A stretch of 64,000 nucleotides of DNA, taken from the NCBI GenBank assembly GCA_937898715.1, contig CALEKA010000120.1, positions 17,062-81,061 on the forward strand. Reading direction: 5' to 3'. Shown here piece by piece: positions 15,422 through 24,869 of this stretch. A program made the translations under genes and the position numbers. This stretch comes from an uncultured Prevotella sp. (GTDB lineage: Bacteria > Bacteroidota > Bacteroidia > Bacteroidales > Bacteroidaceae). Each line of letters starts with the position of its first letter. Position 1 is the first letter of the stretch. Below the pieces are notes generated by a model. It had not been told where the DNA came from, searched no databases, and saw only the letters and a list, made by a program, of their open reading frames with translations.

Positions 15422-16451
15422 TGGCATCGGACCAGAGATTTCAGAACAGGGCGTGGCAGTGATGACGGCCGTATGCCAGAAGTTTGGTCATGAAGTGACC
15501 TATAAGCACGCTCTCGTGGGCGCTGCTGCTATCGACGCCGTGGGCGATCCTTTCCCCGAAGAGACTTACGAAGCATGTAAGGAGGCCGACGCCGTACTGT
15601 TCTCATCCGTAGGCGACCCAAAGTTTGACAACAATCCCAATGCAAAGGTGCGTCCAGAGCAGGGATTGCTCGCCATGCGTAAGAAGCTCGGACTCTTTGC
15701 CAACATACGACCCGTGCAGACGTTTGACTGCTTGATACATAAGTCGCCGCTTAAGGACGAACTCGTGCGCGGCGCCGACTTCGTATGCATACGTGAGCTG
15801 ACGGGCGGTATGTACTTCGGCGAGAAAAAGGAAGGCGACGACTATGCTTACGATACCAACGCTTATTCGCGCCATGAGGTGGAACGCATCCTCAAGGTGG
15901 CTTATGCTTATGCTGGTCGACGCAAGAAGCATCTCACCGTGGTGGACAAAGCCAACGTCTTGGCTTCATCTCGCCTCTGGCGCAAGGTGGCTCAGGAGAT
16001 GGCTCCGCAGTATCCCGACATCACGACCGACTTCATGTACGTAGACAATGCTTCGATGCGCATGATTCAGGAGCCGACCTTCTTCGACGTGATGGTCACT
16101 GAGAATACATTCGGCGATATCCTTACCGACGAGGGCTCTTGCATCACTGGCTCTATGGGACTGCTCCCCTCAGCTTCTACAGGGGAAAGTACGCCCGTGT
16201 TTGAACCCATTCACGGATCGTGGCCGCAGGCTAAGGGCTTGAATATAGCCAATCCGCTGGCGCAGATTCTCTCTGTTGCGATGCTCTTCGAATACTTCAA
16301 CCTTACGGCTGAAGGCAAACTCATCCGCGATGCAGTAGACGCTAGTCTTGACAACAATGTGCGCACACCCGAAATTCAGGTAGAGGGCGGCGCTAAGTAT
16401 GGCACAAAGGAAGTCGGCGCATGGATCGTCGACTGGATAGAGAAGCACTAA
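15390..16451 (+). CDS. leuB: 3-isopropylmalate dehydrogenase
   Basis: NAD-dependent oxidative decarboxylase that completes the leucine-specific pathway, giving 2-ketoisocaproate. The 353 residues begin 'KLNIAVLAGDGIGPEISEQGV'. Key features are 'LFANIRPVQTF', the substrate loop 'IRELTGGMYFGEK', the catalytic Lys in 'VVDKANVLASSRLWRK', and metal ligands in 'MYVDNASMRMI' and 'GDILTDEGS'. The start ATG lies within the 3' end of leuD. The isolated copy of the homologous citramalate or second isopropylmalate synthase found in some related leu operons is absent here. Confidence 0.95.
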   Translation: MKLNIAVLAGDGIGPEISEQGVAVMTAVCQKFGHEVTYKHALVGAAAIDAVGDPFPEETYEACKEADAVLFSSVGDPKFDNNPNAKVRPEQGLLAMRKKLGLFANIRPVQTFDCLIHKSPLKDELVRGADFVCIRELTGGMYFGEKKEGDDYAYDTNAYSRHEVERILKVAYAYAGRRKKHLTVVDKANVLASSRLWRKVAQEMAPQYPDITTDFMYVDNASMRMIQEPTFFDVMVTENTFGDILTDEGSCITGSMGLLPSASTGESTPVFEPIHGSWPQAKGLNIANPLAQILSVAMLFEYFNLTAEGKLIRDAVDASLDNNVRTPEIQVEGGAKYGTKEVGAWIVDWIEKH

Positions 16452-16482
16452 GATTCTCCTTCCTTAGAATTTATACATTTAG

Positions 16483-16537
16483 CGGGCAGACTATGAATGA
16501 GAGTAGGATTTACTCTCGCTCATGGTCTGCCCGTTTT
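16483..16537 (+). terminator. Intrinsic terminator of the leucine operon
   Basis: A long stem starts CGGGCAGAC at 16483 and closes with GTCTGCCCG, with ATGA/TCAT and GAGAGTA/TACTCTC extending it to over 20 bp with two mismatches. TTTTG follows. It begins 32 bases after the leuB stop codon and also faces the convergent DUF1934-like gene. Confidence 0.8.
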
Positions 16538-16561
16538 GTTCGCAGATTGCTGATACTTATC

Positions 16562-16975
16562 TTATCCTTCTACAAAGTTCCATTCCACGGTGAGCACGTT
16601 GTCGGCCACCTGCTTGCCAGCAGCAAGCATCGTGAAGCGTGCTTGGAAACGGCCACCCGAAGCATTGAGCGTGAAACTCTGACTATGGGTGTAGAGGCTG
16701 AAATCGAGGTCGCCGTGTTGCGTGGTGTAAGGACAGGGAAGGAGTTTGCCGTCGATGAAGGTCATACGCGAGGTGATGTCGCCACGGCGCTTCAAGTCGG
16801 CCAGGGTGTCGGTGAGCAGAAGGCTGACCATGCCATGATTGTCTTTCTCAGGATAGCGCAGCATGACGCCAGTCTCTTCGATAAGGCAACCGCCTACAGC
16901 GGCGGTGCGGATAATGTCTTCTCCGTTTTCGGTGGTCGAAACGAGGAGAGTCTCTATGTTTGATTTCTTAAGCAT
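16562..16975 (-). CDS. DUF1934-like small beta-barrel protein
   Basis: A 137-residue cytoplasmic protein resembling the DUF1934 (YwiB) family of calycin-like beta-barrels with no defined role. Segments that fit are 'ETGVMLRYPEKDN', 'LKRRGDITSRMTFIDGKLLPCPYTTQHGDLDFSLYTHS' and the alternating C-terminal strand 'GGRFQARFTMLAAGKQV'. It is the last gene of the minus-strand series, 34 bases after the C10 peptidase gene. The assignment rests on pattern resemblance, so the family name is tentative. Confidence 0.55.
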   Translation of the reverse strand: MLKKSNIETLLVSTTENGEDIIRTAAVGGCLIEETGVMLRYPEKDNHGMVSLLLTDTLADLKRRGDITSRMTFIDGKLLPCPYTTQHGDLDFSLYTHSQSFTLNASGGRFQARFTMLAAGKQVADNVLTVEWNFVEG

Positions 16976-17009
16976 CGGAGTGTGTATGAAGGGGTGAAAG
17001 GAGAATGTG

Positions 17010-19016
17010 TTAACGGAGGATGAACTTCTCTGTGTGTCGGGACGTACGCTTTATTACCACACCACGATAAGTCGGTAAGGACGATGCGGGGATGCGACGC
17101 CCATCGAGCGTGTAGTAAGTCGGACTGGCGGCATGGATGGTGTCCGTCCCAATAGCAGCATCGGTTATGCCTTGCGGATCAGCGGGTAGTGAGAATTGGG
17201 CGGACTGCATGAGATCCCAACCACGATGGATTTGCAGCGTATAGTTGCATCCTAAGGGAAGGCTGGCGAAGCTAACGGTGAGGAGGGTGTCTTGCTGAGG
17301 CTGCAGATAGATGTGGCACACCTTGGAGACGTCCGTACCTTGCGTATCGTTCTTGAGCGTGATGGTGAAGTCCCATGCAGCACGTTCGGTCAGAGAAGGA
17401 TTGAGAATGGGCTGCGCAAGAGAGAGCGTAGTCTCTTCAGGGAAGGAGAGCGTAGGCGCAGCGCATTGGAATGTTCGGCTTCCGCCTTCTCTTACGTGGA
17501 TGGGCAGAGTGTGGACTATCTGCTCGCCATCTGGCGTAAGATGGAGTAGGCAGTCGCCCACCTTTGTAAAGCGGGTATGAATGGTCAGTGTATCACGTCC
17601 GTCGGGAGGAAGGGTACATCCAGTGAACGCTAACCAGTCGGCTTGACGGACGTATGATGTGTCGGAAGGCAGGTTCAGTAGAAGGGCAAAAGGCGTGGTG
17701 AGTGCTTCAGTCGATGTATTGTGTACGGCTATGCAGACGCGCGTCTGACATTTGCTCACGGCACTATCGGCGAGCCATAGAGAGTCTATCACGATTTCGC
17801 GACCTATGCGACTCAGTGTGTCGGGCGGCAGATTGTCGGTTACTTCATCGGGACAGAGGGTGATTGCTTCCTGATTGCAGAAGTAGCCATCGTCGGTCCA
17901 TTGTTTGCGTTCATCTGCGGGTTGCTGCGAACAGAGCACATCGAGCCGGAAGTAGCCATCGTAATTGCCACCATAGCCCCAATTGACATGAAACAATCCG
18001 TCTTCATCCAATCCGTCGATCACAAAAGCATGACCCGCAGTAGAACTGATGCTCCCTGCAAAGTAGACGGGACGATGCGCCATGATTTCGTGGGCAAGGT
18101 AGTTCCACCAAGCCAAAGGGGCATATTTGTAGCTATCGAGATAGTTGACCGTTTTGAGTCCAAACGCTTTGCGCAAAGGCTCTTCCAGACGCGAAGAATT
18201 CGTGCCACTGGCGGCCAATCCATAGTTCATGTGTGAAGCCACTCCAAGATAATAGGAAAGGCGTGCTACGGCATCTTCTGCCTCTGAAGTGATGGAGGAA
18301 GAGGTATCGTAATTGTCGAGGATGAGGCGGCTATCGACCGACTCGCCAGGCATAATGTCGGCAATGGTGTAATGATCCGTTGACCACCCATGAAGCGTAT
18401 CTTGCAAGGTATACGTACGACGATAATAGGTGAGAATTTGCTCCATGGCAGTAGCTACGCATCCCACCATGCATCGCTCTTCTGAAAGGTGTCCCTCATC
18501 GTCCTTATAATAAGGACAGTATTTATTATAGGGGGAGGACTGGTGGCGGATGGTAGTGAGTAGAGGAAGGACAGGAGCCCAATTAGCACCATCGATAGGG
18601 TAGGGACGTGTTGCAGCACTTGCTTGGTTGAGCATAGCGGTGAGGGCCAGTGGTAGGACAACTGTTTGTGGCTGAATGGCTGTTTGTGGCTGAACGCTTG
18701 CTTGAGGCTGAACGTTTGCTTGTGGTTGAATAGCAGAACGTACACTACCATATCCCAGAATGGGAGAAAGCATCTCGTCTTTGCTTACAAGCACAAACGT
18801 CTCTCCATGCTGGAAGGTATATGCTCGCTGGTATTCTTTCTCTATAAAAGTGTCCGCTTGTCGCTTCAATGGTGAGTGAGTAGTGCCCTTACGTGTGCCT
18901 GCTGCATGATGCTTGAACCATGCAGTGGCATACTTTAGGGCTTCACTCCTGCTCCTTTGGGCTGCAATGGGTTGCAGGCTCAAGAGAGAAAGTATAAGAA
19001 AGATGACTTTTTTCAT
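17010..19016 (-). CDS. Secreted C10-family (streptopain-like) cysteine peptidase
   Basis: An exported papain-fold peptidase of family C10. It has a signal peptide (residues 1-19), a Spi-like propeptide region ('SEALKYATAWF', 'FVLVSKDEMLSPILGYG'), then the peptidase domain. The domain carries 'HQSSPYNKYCP', the catalytic Cys in 'CMVGCVATAMEQILTYY' (near residue 186), the catalytic His in 'GHAFVIDGLDEDGLFHVNWGYGGNYDGYF' (near 328), and the C-terminal 'ICNQEA'-type end. A beta-rich extension of about 270 residues follows, ending in a 'YYTLDGRRIP' motif resembling a secretion-sorting tail. A degenerate repeat of 'VQPQ' (about residues 93-118) interrupts the pro-region, encoded by repeats at 18665-18735. 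Confidence 0.88.
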   Translation of the reverse strand: MKKVIFLILSLLSLQPIAAQRSRSEALKYATAWFKHHAAGTRKGTTHSPLKRQADTFIEKEYQRAYTFQHGETFVLVSKDEMLSPILGYGSVRSAIQPQANVQPQASVQPQTAIQPQTVVLPLALTAMLNQASAATRPYPIDGANWAPVLPLLTTIRHQSSPYNKYCPYYKDDEGHLSEERCMVGCVATAMEQILTYYRRTYTLQDTLHGWSTDHYTIADIMPGESVDSRLILDNYDTSSSITSEAEDAVARLSYYLGVASHMNYGLAASGTNSSRLEEPLRKAFGLKTVNYLDSYKYAPLAWWNYLAHEIMAHRPVYFAGSISSTAGHAFVIDGLDEDGLFHVNWGYGGNYDGYFRLDVLCSQQPADERKQWTDDGYFCNQEAITLCPDEVTDNLPPDTLSRIGREIVIDSLWLADSAVSKCQTRVCIAVHNTSTEALTTPFALLLNLPSDTSYVRQADWLAFTGCTLPPDGRDTLTIHTRFTKVGDCLLHLTPDGEQIVHTLPIHVREGGSRTFQCAAPTLSFPEETTLSLAQPILNPSLTERAAWDFTITLKNDTQGTDVSKVCHIYLQPQQDTLLTVSFASLPLGCNYTLQIHRGWDLMQSAQFSLPADPQGITDAAIGTDTIHAASPTYYTLDGRRIPASSLPTYRGVVIKRTSRHTEKFILR

Positions 19017-19084
19017 GGAAAGAAAAAGGGAAGAGGTGTTAAGGCAAAACTTTATTCTACTGAAAAAAAAGGAAGAATGAAGCC

Positions 19085-19546
19085 TTAGATATTAAATTGC
19101 TTTCCTTGTCGGCCATCATCATATCCTTTAGCGTAGCCTTCGCGATAGCCCTTCACGTAGTTCTGCTTTTCTGCGGGCAAGGCAAAATTGTTGGTCTCAT
19201 CATACGAAGCATGATCTGTACCAGCCGCACCATCGTCGCAGCCAGCAGCGTAACCATCATCGTAGCCTGCTTCATAGGGGTTGCGCTTATCCTTGCCCAA
19301 CAGCGTGTCGGGGAGCTGTACATCTTGCACGGTATCTGTAGTCTGAGGCAGTGTGCCAGGATCAACCGTCGTATCGGGTACTGCAACTTGCTGCGAAGAA
19401 GTGTCCGTCGACGTGGAAGGATTGAGCAGCTTCTGCGCATTCGAACTTCGCTTCATGTATATAATGCCTATCACAATCAGTATGCAGATAAGGATGAAGC
19501 TCAATGTTTTCCATCTGTTGGAGCCTTGCGGCGTTAAATTATCCAT
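19085..19546 (-). CDS. Single-pass membrane protein with GYxxGY repeats
   Basis: Not assigned to a known function. The 153 residues consist of a short N-terminus, one transmembrane helix (about 15-31), a Thr/Ser/Pro/Asp-rich linker, and a C-terminal region of glycine-tyrosine heptads ('YEAGYDDGYAAGCDDG' and 'YVKGYREGYAKGYDDGRQG'). Such repeats occur in envelope proteins of several Bacteroidetes, but the role is unknown. It starts 29 bases after rodA and could be part of the cell-shape operon by position only. Confidence 0.65.
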   Translation of the reverse strand: MDNLTPQGSNRWKTLSFILICILIVIGIIYMKRSSNAQKLLNPSTSTDTSSQQVAVPDTTVDPGTLPQTTDTVQDVQLPDTLLGKDKRNPYEAGYDDGYAAGCDDGAAGTDHASYDETNNFALPAEKQNYVKGYREGYAKGYDDGRQGKQFNI

Positions 19547-19574
19547 TATATATAAGGGTTATGTTCTGTTGTTA

Positions 19575-21050
19575 CTAAAATTCGTTGGTGCTGAAACGAC
19601 GTTTGCGTCCAGCGTCAATGCGCAAAAATATGAATAGCATAAGCGTAAAGCCCCATAGAGAGGATCCACCATAGCTGAAGAATGGTAGAGGAATGCCAAT
19701 AACAGGCGTTACCCCCATCACCATACCCACATTGATAAACACGTGGAAGAGCAAAATGCTAAGCACGGAGTAGCCGTAAACTCGTCCGAAGGTGGTAGTC
19801 TGTCGTTCGGATAGATAGATCAGCCTAAGTATCATACACAGAAAGAGTAGCAATACACCAGCCGAACCAAGGAATCCTTGCTCTTCACCTACGGTGCAGA
19901 AGATGAAGTCAGTATCTTGTTCGGGCACATATTTTAGCTTCGTCTGCGTGCCGTTCATGAATCCTTTGCCTTCGAGACCACCCGAGCCAATGGCAATCTT
20001 GCTCTGGTTGACATTGTAACCAGCATCGCGGTTGTCTTCATTCATACCGAGCAATACCTGAATTCTCACGCGTTGGTGCGGCTCGAGCACGTTGTTCAGC
20101 GCAAAGTCGGCGGTATAGAGAAAGGCCGTACTGCCCAAGGTAAAGAGCCCTATGAGCAAGCAGGTATTGACACGCTGACCCAGTGATTGCCATGCCAAGT
20201 AGGCTGCCATATAGATGCAGAGCACCAGTAGCACCCAAGAGATATCAAACGATATGATAAATTCTGATACAATAAGCGACAGCGCAATGGCAATGATGCC
20301 TATTAGTGTGAATTGTCGTGCAAACTTTGTATGCTTAGCGTAGACTTTGAGCATGCCTATGGTGAAAATCCAAATAAGGATAAGCACTACAAATTCTCCT
20401 ACAGAAGAATAGGTGCCTGGGAGTTCTACATTGCCGAAACGGATGCCTATGACAAAGTATGCTACAGCAGCCACGGCAGTGAAGAGTATGCAGCCAGGCA
20501 TTCCCTCACGATAGAACATCAAGAAGAATGCAAGGTAGACTAATGCCGACCCCGTCTCCTTCTGCATGACGATGAGCACCATTGGGAGCAGCACCACGCC
20601 TGCTGCCTTCGCAAAGTTGCGCATGTTGTTGAGGCTGAAGCCATACTGATTGATGAGTTTCGCCACGGCTAATGCTGTGGCGCACTTGGCAAACTCTGCT
20701 GGTTGCACATTACAAAAGCCTAAACTTACCCAGGATCGGGATCCTTTGATGTCTTTGGCAACAAAAGGCGTGATGAGGAGTACCACCATCATTACCCAAT
20801 AAAAGAGTCCCGCCAAGGTGTCGTAATACTTGTCGTCGGTCATCATGATGACAAATGCCAAGGCGAAGGCGCAGCCTATCCATACGATTTGTTTGCCTGT
20901 TCGAGCACTCCATTCGAAGAAATTGGTATCGCCAATCTCATGGCTCGCGCCACAAATGCTGAACCATCCACACACCAACAAGATGAGGTAGAGACTTAGT
21001 ATCACCCAGTCGATGTTGAAAAGCGGATATCTTTGGTTGTCGTTAATCAT
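19575..21050 (-). CDS. rodA: Rod-shape peptidoglycan polymerase (SEDS family)
   Basis: SEDS-family glycosyltransferase that polymerises lipid II with its partner PBP2 during lateral wall growth. The 491-residue protein has about ten hydrophobic helices. Conserved SEDS segments include 'GSRSWVSLGFCNVQPAEFAKCATALAVAKLI' (the QPAEF motif), 'GSGGLEGKGFMNGTQTKLKYVPEQDTDFIFCTVGEEQGFLG' and 'GVTPVIGIPLPFFSYGGSS'. The order mreB-mreC-mreD-mrdA-rodA supports RodA rather than FtsW. It starts 100 bases after mrdA. Confidence 0.93.
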   Translation of the reverse strand: MINDNQRYPLFNIDWVILSLYLILLVCGWFSICGASHEIGDTNFFEWSARTGKQIVWIGCAFALAFVIMMTDDKYYDTLAGLFYWVMMVVLLITPFVAKDIKGSRSWVSLGFCNVQPAEFAKCATALAVAKLINQYGFSLNNMRNFAKAAGVVLLPMVLIVMQKETGSALVYLAFFLMFYREGMPGCILFTAVAAVAYFVIGIRFGNVELPGTYSSVGEFVVLILIWIFTIGMLKVYAKHTKFARQFTLIGIIAIALSLIVSEFIISFDISWVLLVLCIYMAAYLAWQSLGQRVNTCLLIGLFTLGSTAFLYTADFALNNVLEPHQRVRIQVLLGMNEDNRDAGYNVNQSKIAIGSGGLEGKGFMNGTQTKLKYVPEQDTDFIFCTVGEEQGFLGSAGVLLLFLCMILRLIYLSERQTTTFGRVYGYSVLSILLFHVFINVGMVMGVTPVIGIPLPFFSYGGSSLWGFTLMLFIFLRIDAGRKRRFSTNEF

Positions 21051-21150
21051 TTTCTTAAACTTTGCTATGAAGGGATTGATAGCTTCGTTGTAGCGATTGA
21101 TAGTCTTGTCATAGTCTTGTCATAGCCGTGATTGCTATCGACAGAGAGTC

Positions 21151-23007
21151 TTAGCGGGCTGAATCGCCATATTTGATGTGCATATTTTGGAAGTGTTGTG
21201 CCTTGGCTTCCGAGGAAGCGGAGAGCTTGCCGTTTAGGTATTGTTCCATAATCAGTGCGCCGATAGGCACACCATACACGTTGCCGAAGCCACCATTTTC
21301 CACGTATACTGCCACAGCAATGCGCGGATTATTCATAGGAGCGAATCCCATGAAGGCTGAGTGGTCGTGACCGCGGTTTTGGGCAGTACCAGTCTTACCA
21401 CAGACTTCGTATCCTGGAAGGTTAGCACCACGGCAAGTTCCTTCCAGTACGGCTCGGCGCATACCTGCCACGCAGTATTCGTACCATTTACGATCAACGC
21501 CCGTGTAGCGCTTCTGATAATAAATTGGATCGAGTTTTCCATCTTGTATGGAGTGGGCCACGTGAGGAGTAATGAAGTAGCCTCGGTTGGCTACGGTTGC
21601 TGCAAGGTTGCATATCTGTAGCGGGGTGGCAGTCACTTCGCCTTGTCCGATGGCGATGGAGATAACGGTAAGCCCGTTCCATGATTTCTTGTAAGCCTTA
21701 TCATAATAGGCTGCGTTGGGGATCATGCCTCGCTTTTCGCCGGGGAGGTCGATGCCCAATTTGTAACCATAGCCCATGCGCACCATATAGTCTTTCCATA
21801 TGGTCATGGCGTTCTGTACGCTGCCATACTTGCGCTTGTTGCTAAGCAAGCGGAAGAGGTTCCAACAGAAATAAGAGTTGCATGAAGTACCGATGGCGGG
21901 CACCAAGTTGATGGGCGATGCATGTCCGTGACAACCTACGTGGAGGCCCTTGTAGTTGAAACCATGGTGGCAGGGAAAACTGATTTGAGGGTCGATGGAT
22001 CCTTCTTGCAGTCCTGTCAGTGCTTGCGTGATCTTGAATGTGGAACCGGGAGGATAGGTACCCATGATGGCTCGGTTGAGCAATGGACGCATAGGATCGT
22101 TGTCGAGAATCTTGTGATTCTTGCCTCGATCTCTACCGGTCATGGTGCGTGGATCGTAGGTGGGTGATGAGGCCATGCAGAGTATCTCGCCCGTTTTAGG
22201 CTCGATGGCTACGATGGCGCCGAGTTTGCCTTGCAGCAATCGTTCGGCGAGTTCTTGCAAATCTTTGTCAATGCCCAGGGTAAGGTTCTTTCCTGGTTGT
22301 GCTTGTTTGTCGTACTTGCCATTTTGGTAGTGACCTTGCGTACGGCCGTGAACGTCGCGAAGCATGATGCGCATTCCTTTTTCTCCGCGAAGTTGTGTTT
22401 CGTAAGCGCGTTCTACTCCGAGCTTTCCTATATAGTCGCCCGACACGTAGTAGTGAGTAGAATCTTCTTCAAGCTCTTTCTCGCTTATCTCGCCCACGTC
22501 GCCTAACATGTGAGCACCGATTGCGCTGGTATATTGACGGGTGGAGCGCTTCTCTACGCTGAATCCTTTGAAGCGGAAGAGTTTTTCTCTGAACAGAGAG
22601 AACTCTTGAGCAGGAATCTGCGCCATGAAGAGTTGGGGCGTGTAGCGGGAGTAGCCAGGATTCTTCTTTGAGTCTTTAATGTCGGCCATACGCTTGATGT
22701 AATCTTCTTTTGTAATGCCAATGGTCTGGCAAAAGTCGAGCGTATCGACTCCTCGCTGGTCGTTCATCACCACCATGATGTTGTACGACGGTTCGTTGTA
22801 TACGAGAATACGTCCCTTGCGATCGAGTATGAGTCCGCGCGAGGGGTACTGAATGTCTTTGCGGAATGCGTTAGAGTCGGCATTCTTCTTATAGTCGTCG
22901 CTCCATAGCTGTAGGGTGAAGAGGCGCACCATATAGATAAAGATGATGCCGATGGCAACGCCACCGATAACAAACTTGCGTATTTCAAAGTTATTGGGTT
23001 TCATCAA
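21151..23007 (-). CDS. mrdA: Penicillin-binding protein 2 (transpeptidase)
   Basis: Class B PBP that cross-links peptidoglycan for elongation together with RodA. It has an N-terminal membrane helix (about residues 12-30), a PBP dimerisation domain ('YPSRGLILDRKGRILVYNEPSYNI'), and a transpeptidase domain with the three active-site motifs: 'GSTFK' (SxxK), 'SCNSY' (SxN) and 'KTGTAQN' (KTG). Length 618 is normal. Its position between mreD and rodA supports the assignment. Confidence 0.95.
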   Translation of the reverse strand: MMKPNNFEIRKFVIGGVAIGIIFIYMVRLFTLQLWSDDYKKNADSNAFRKDIQYPSRGLILDRKGRILVYNEPSYNIMVVMNDQRGVDTLDFCQTIGITKEDYIKRMADIKDSKKNPGYSRYTPQLFMAQIPAQEFSLFREKLFRFKGFSVEKRSTRQYTSAIGAHMLGDVGEISEKELEEDSTHYYVSGDYIGKLGVERAYETQLRGEKGMRIMLRDVHGRTQGHYQNGKYDKQAQPGKNLTLGIDKDLQELAERLLQGKLGAIVAIEPKTGEILCMASSPTYDPRTMTGRDRGKNHKILDNDPMRPLLNRAIMGTYPPGSTFKITQALTGLQEGSIDPQISFPCHHGFNYKGLHVGCHGHASPINLVPAIGTSCNSYFCWNLFRLLSNKRKYGSVQNAMTIWKDYMVRMGYGYKLGIDLPGEKRGMIPNAAYYDKAYKKSWNGLTVISIAIGQGEVTATPLQICNLAATVANRGYFITPHVAHSIQDGKLDPIYYQKRYTGVDRKWYEYCVAGMRRAVLEGTCRGANLPGYEVCGKTGTAQNRGHDHSAFMGFAPMNNPRIAVAVYVENGGFGNVYGVPIGALIMEQYLNGKLSASSEAKAQHFQNMHIKYGDSAR

Positions 23008-23106
23008 AGCCGTTATGATAGGATAAGAGAATGACGATGATTGTGTGTGTGGGGTGGGCTGTAAGTGCGCTATAGGAGAAGTTATGCTTCTTTTGTCGGC
23101 ATAGGA

Positions 23107-23607
23107 CTACTTGCTGCGTATAAGCTCCATGGCCACGACAAAAAGTGTGGTGAGCAAGGTGCTACCCACGATATTGATGAGTAGTATCTGCCAGTCGAAG
23201 AAGGAGAAGGCCTCAAGGATGAAGAATACGATGCAGTAGGTCAGTACGCTGAGGAATATGTATTTAGCGAAGCTGTTCCACTCCATAGAATGCTTGGAGG
23301 GGATGAATGCATCGTTGTTGTCGGCTGGTGAGAATATACGTAGATAGAGAGGGGTGAGCAAGCCCAGCAGGCACATGGCGCCTGAGGCGATACCAGGGGT
23401 GGTGGTAAGGATATCAATGCAGAGTCCTAATGCAAATCCAAGTACTACATAGAGCCAGCGCGGTGTATCGCTTGGCAGGATTAAGAGGAAGTATACGTAG
23501 GGCATAGGTGTGGCATATCCGAAGATGTGTACGTGGTTGAACACCAGTGCTTGAAGTAGTACGAGCGAGATGAACCACCCTGTGCGTGATATGATGGTTT
23601 GGAACAC
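23107..23607 (-). CDS. mreD: Rod shape-determining protein MreD
   Basis: A small polytopic membrane protein (166 residues, four to five helices) of the elongasome. It has low sequence conservation as usual for MreD, but 'PYVYFLLILPSDTPRWLYVVLGFALGLCIDI' and the Pro/Gly-rich first helices fit, and it is placed exactly between mreC and mrdA on the same strand. The identification depends largely on the gene order. Confidence 0.88.
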   Translation of the reverse strand: MFQTIISRTGWFISLVLLQALVFNHVHIFGYATPMPYVYFLLILPSDTPRWLYVVLGFALGLCIDILTTTPGIASGAMCLLGLLTPLYLRIFSPADNNDAFIPSKHSMEWNSFAKYIFLSVLTYCIVFFILEAFSFFDWQILLINIVGSTLLTTLFVVAMELIRSK

Positions 23608-23711
23608 GTTGCGTGAGTTTTAGAGAAGTTTGATAAGATGACTGGCCTTGGTTTTTTCCTATTTCTCATTAAAGAGTAGTCAATGGCGTGGGGGGAGGAA
23701 ACTCTGAGACG

Positions 23712-24590
23712 TTATGAGCCAGTCGTATTGAGTGAAGCTTCGTCAGCTTGCTGTGCGTGCACTTGAAGCGTATCGATCTCTGCTTTGTAGGGTGTAGTCA
23801 CTACGAGCACGTCGCGCAGGTTGGCAAAGTTGGTTCCTAAGGCTACGTCGAGTCGGTAAGACTGTCCGTCGGCAGAATTGCGGATAGTGCGTACGCGTCC
23901 GACGAAGATTCCTGGTGGAAATACGGCAGAATAGCCGCTTGTCTCGATAGCTTGTCCAATCTTTACTTTGGCATAGCGTGGCACGTCGTCAACGTAGGCA
24001 CTGAGCATGCTTCTGCCGTCCCACTGTAGGTAGCCAAAATAGTTTTGTCCTCTCACGCGGCAGCTGATGCTCGACTTGCGGTTGGTTACGGGGATGACTA
24101 ATGAATAGTGTGGCCCTGTCAGATAGACGATGCCTACAACGCCTCCGCCGCCTACGACTCCCATTTCTGGGCGTATGCCATCTTTTTCACCGCGGTCGAT
24201 CACCAGGTAATTGTTGTTTCGCTCTGCGCTGTTGGAAACGACGGTGGCTGGCACCATATTGTAGCCTAAAAGTTTTTCGCGCATGAGTTTCTCAGTGATG
24301 GTGGTGTCTTTGGTGGCTGTTATGAGCGATTGTCGCAAGTGTTCGGTTTCTCGCTGCAAGGCTATGTTTTGCGCTGTGAGTTCTTGGTTGACTTGTTGCA
24401 GCTGGAAGTAGCTAAGTATGTTGGAATAGGTGCTATTGATGCTTGCTGCCACGGAGTTGGCTGCGCTAAACCATACGCTTCCTTGATAGCTATTGAAGCG
24501 GAAGAGCAGTATCATGCTGATTGCTTCGAGCAGTACGAATAGGAAGATATAGCAGTACTTGCGTATGAAGTCTATTAGGTTGTTGTGCAT
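23712..24590 (-). CDS. mreC: Rod shape-determining protein MreC
   Basis: Bitopic elongasome protein: N-terminal membrane helix (about residues 11-29), a coiled-coil (about 60-100, 'NQELTAQNIALQRETEHLRQSL' region), then the beta-rich periplasmic domain with 'NNYLVIDRGEKDGIRPEMGVVG', 'GPHYSLVIPVTNRKSSISCRVRGQ' and 'ETSGYSAVFPPGIFVGRV'. Length 292 is normal. It follows mreB with a 279-base gap holding a strong hairpin, an unusually wide spacing for these genes. Confidence 0.93.
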   Translation of the reverse strand: MHNNLIDFIRKYCYIFLFVLLEAISMILLFRFNSYQGSVWFSAANSVAASINSTYSNILSYFQLQQVNQELTAQNIALQRETEHLRQSLITATKDTTITEKLMREKLLGYNMVPATVVSNSAERNNNYLVIDRGEKDGIRPEMGVVGGGGVVGIVYLTGPHYSLVIPVTNRKSSISCRVRGQNYFGYLQWDGRSMLSAYVDDVPRYAKVKIGQAIETSGYSAVFPPGIFVGRVRTIRNSADGQSYRLDVALGTNFANLRDVLVVTTPYKAEIDTLQVHAQQADEASLNTTGS

Positions 24591-24707
24591 AGAATGGACT
24601 GCACGATGGCAGAATTGCGGTGTTGTGTTGTACGATCTGTGTGTGTCTACCTTGTTCTCTATTTGCCTTGTTCTCTATTTACCATATACTCTATCTATTC
24701 ATGTCAG

Positions 24708-24759
24708 TTTCGCGGCCACCCTTCCCCCATGCATAGAGAAGGGAGGGGTGGCCGCGAAA
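24708..24759. repeat. GC-rich hairpin in the mreB-mreC spacer
   Basis: TTTCGCGGCCACCC (24708-24721) is perfectly inverted at 24746-24759, with TCCC/GGGA extending the stem. It lies in the 279-base gap between mreB and mreC. On the minus strand it is followed by T-poor sequence, so it could be an mRNA processing or partial termination site that lowers expression of the downstream genes relative to mreB. No other gene is seen in this gap. Confidence 0.6.
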
Positions 24760-24869
24760 ATGCCTTATATATTTACATATATATATAATAGGAGTAATGT
24801 ATGGTCTTAGTGTAGAGACCTGGAGTGTAGAGTTGTGGCGTATGAAAGCCTTGGTAGTGAGAATGCAAC

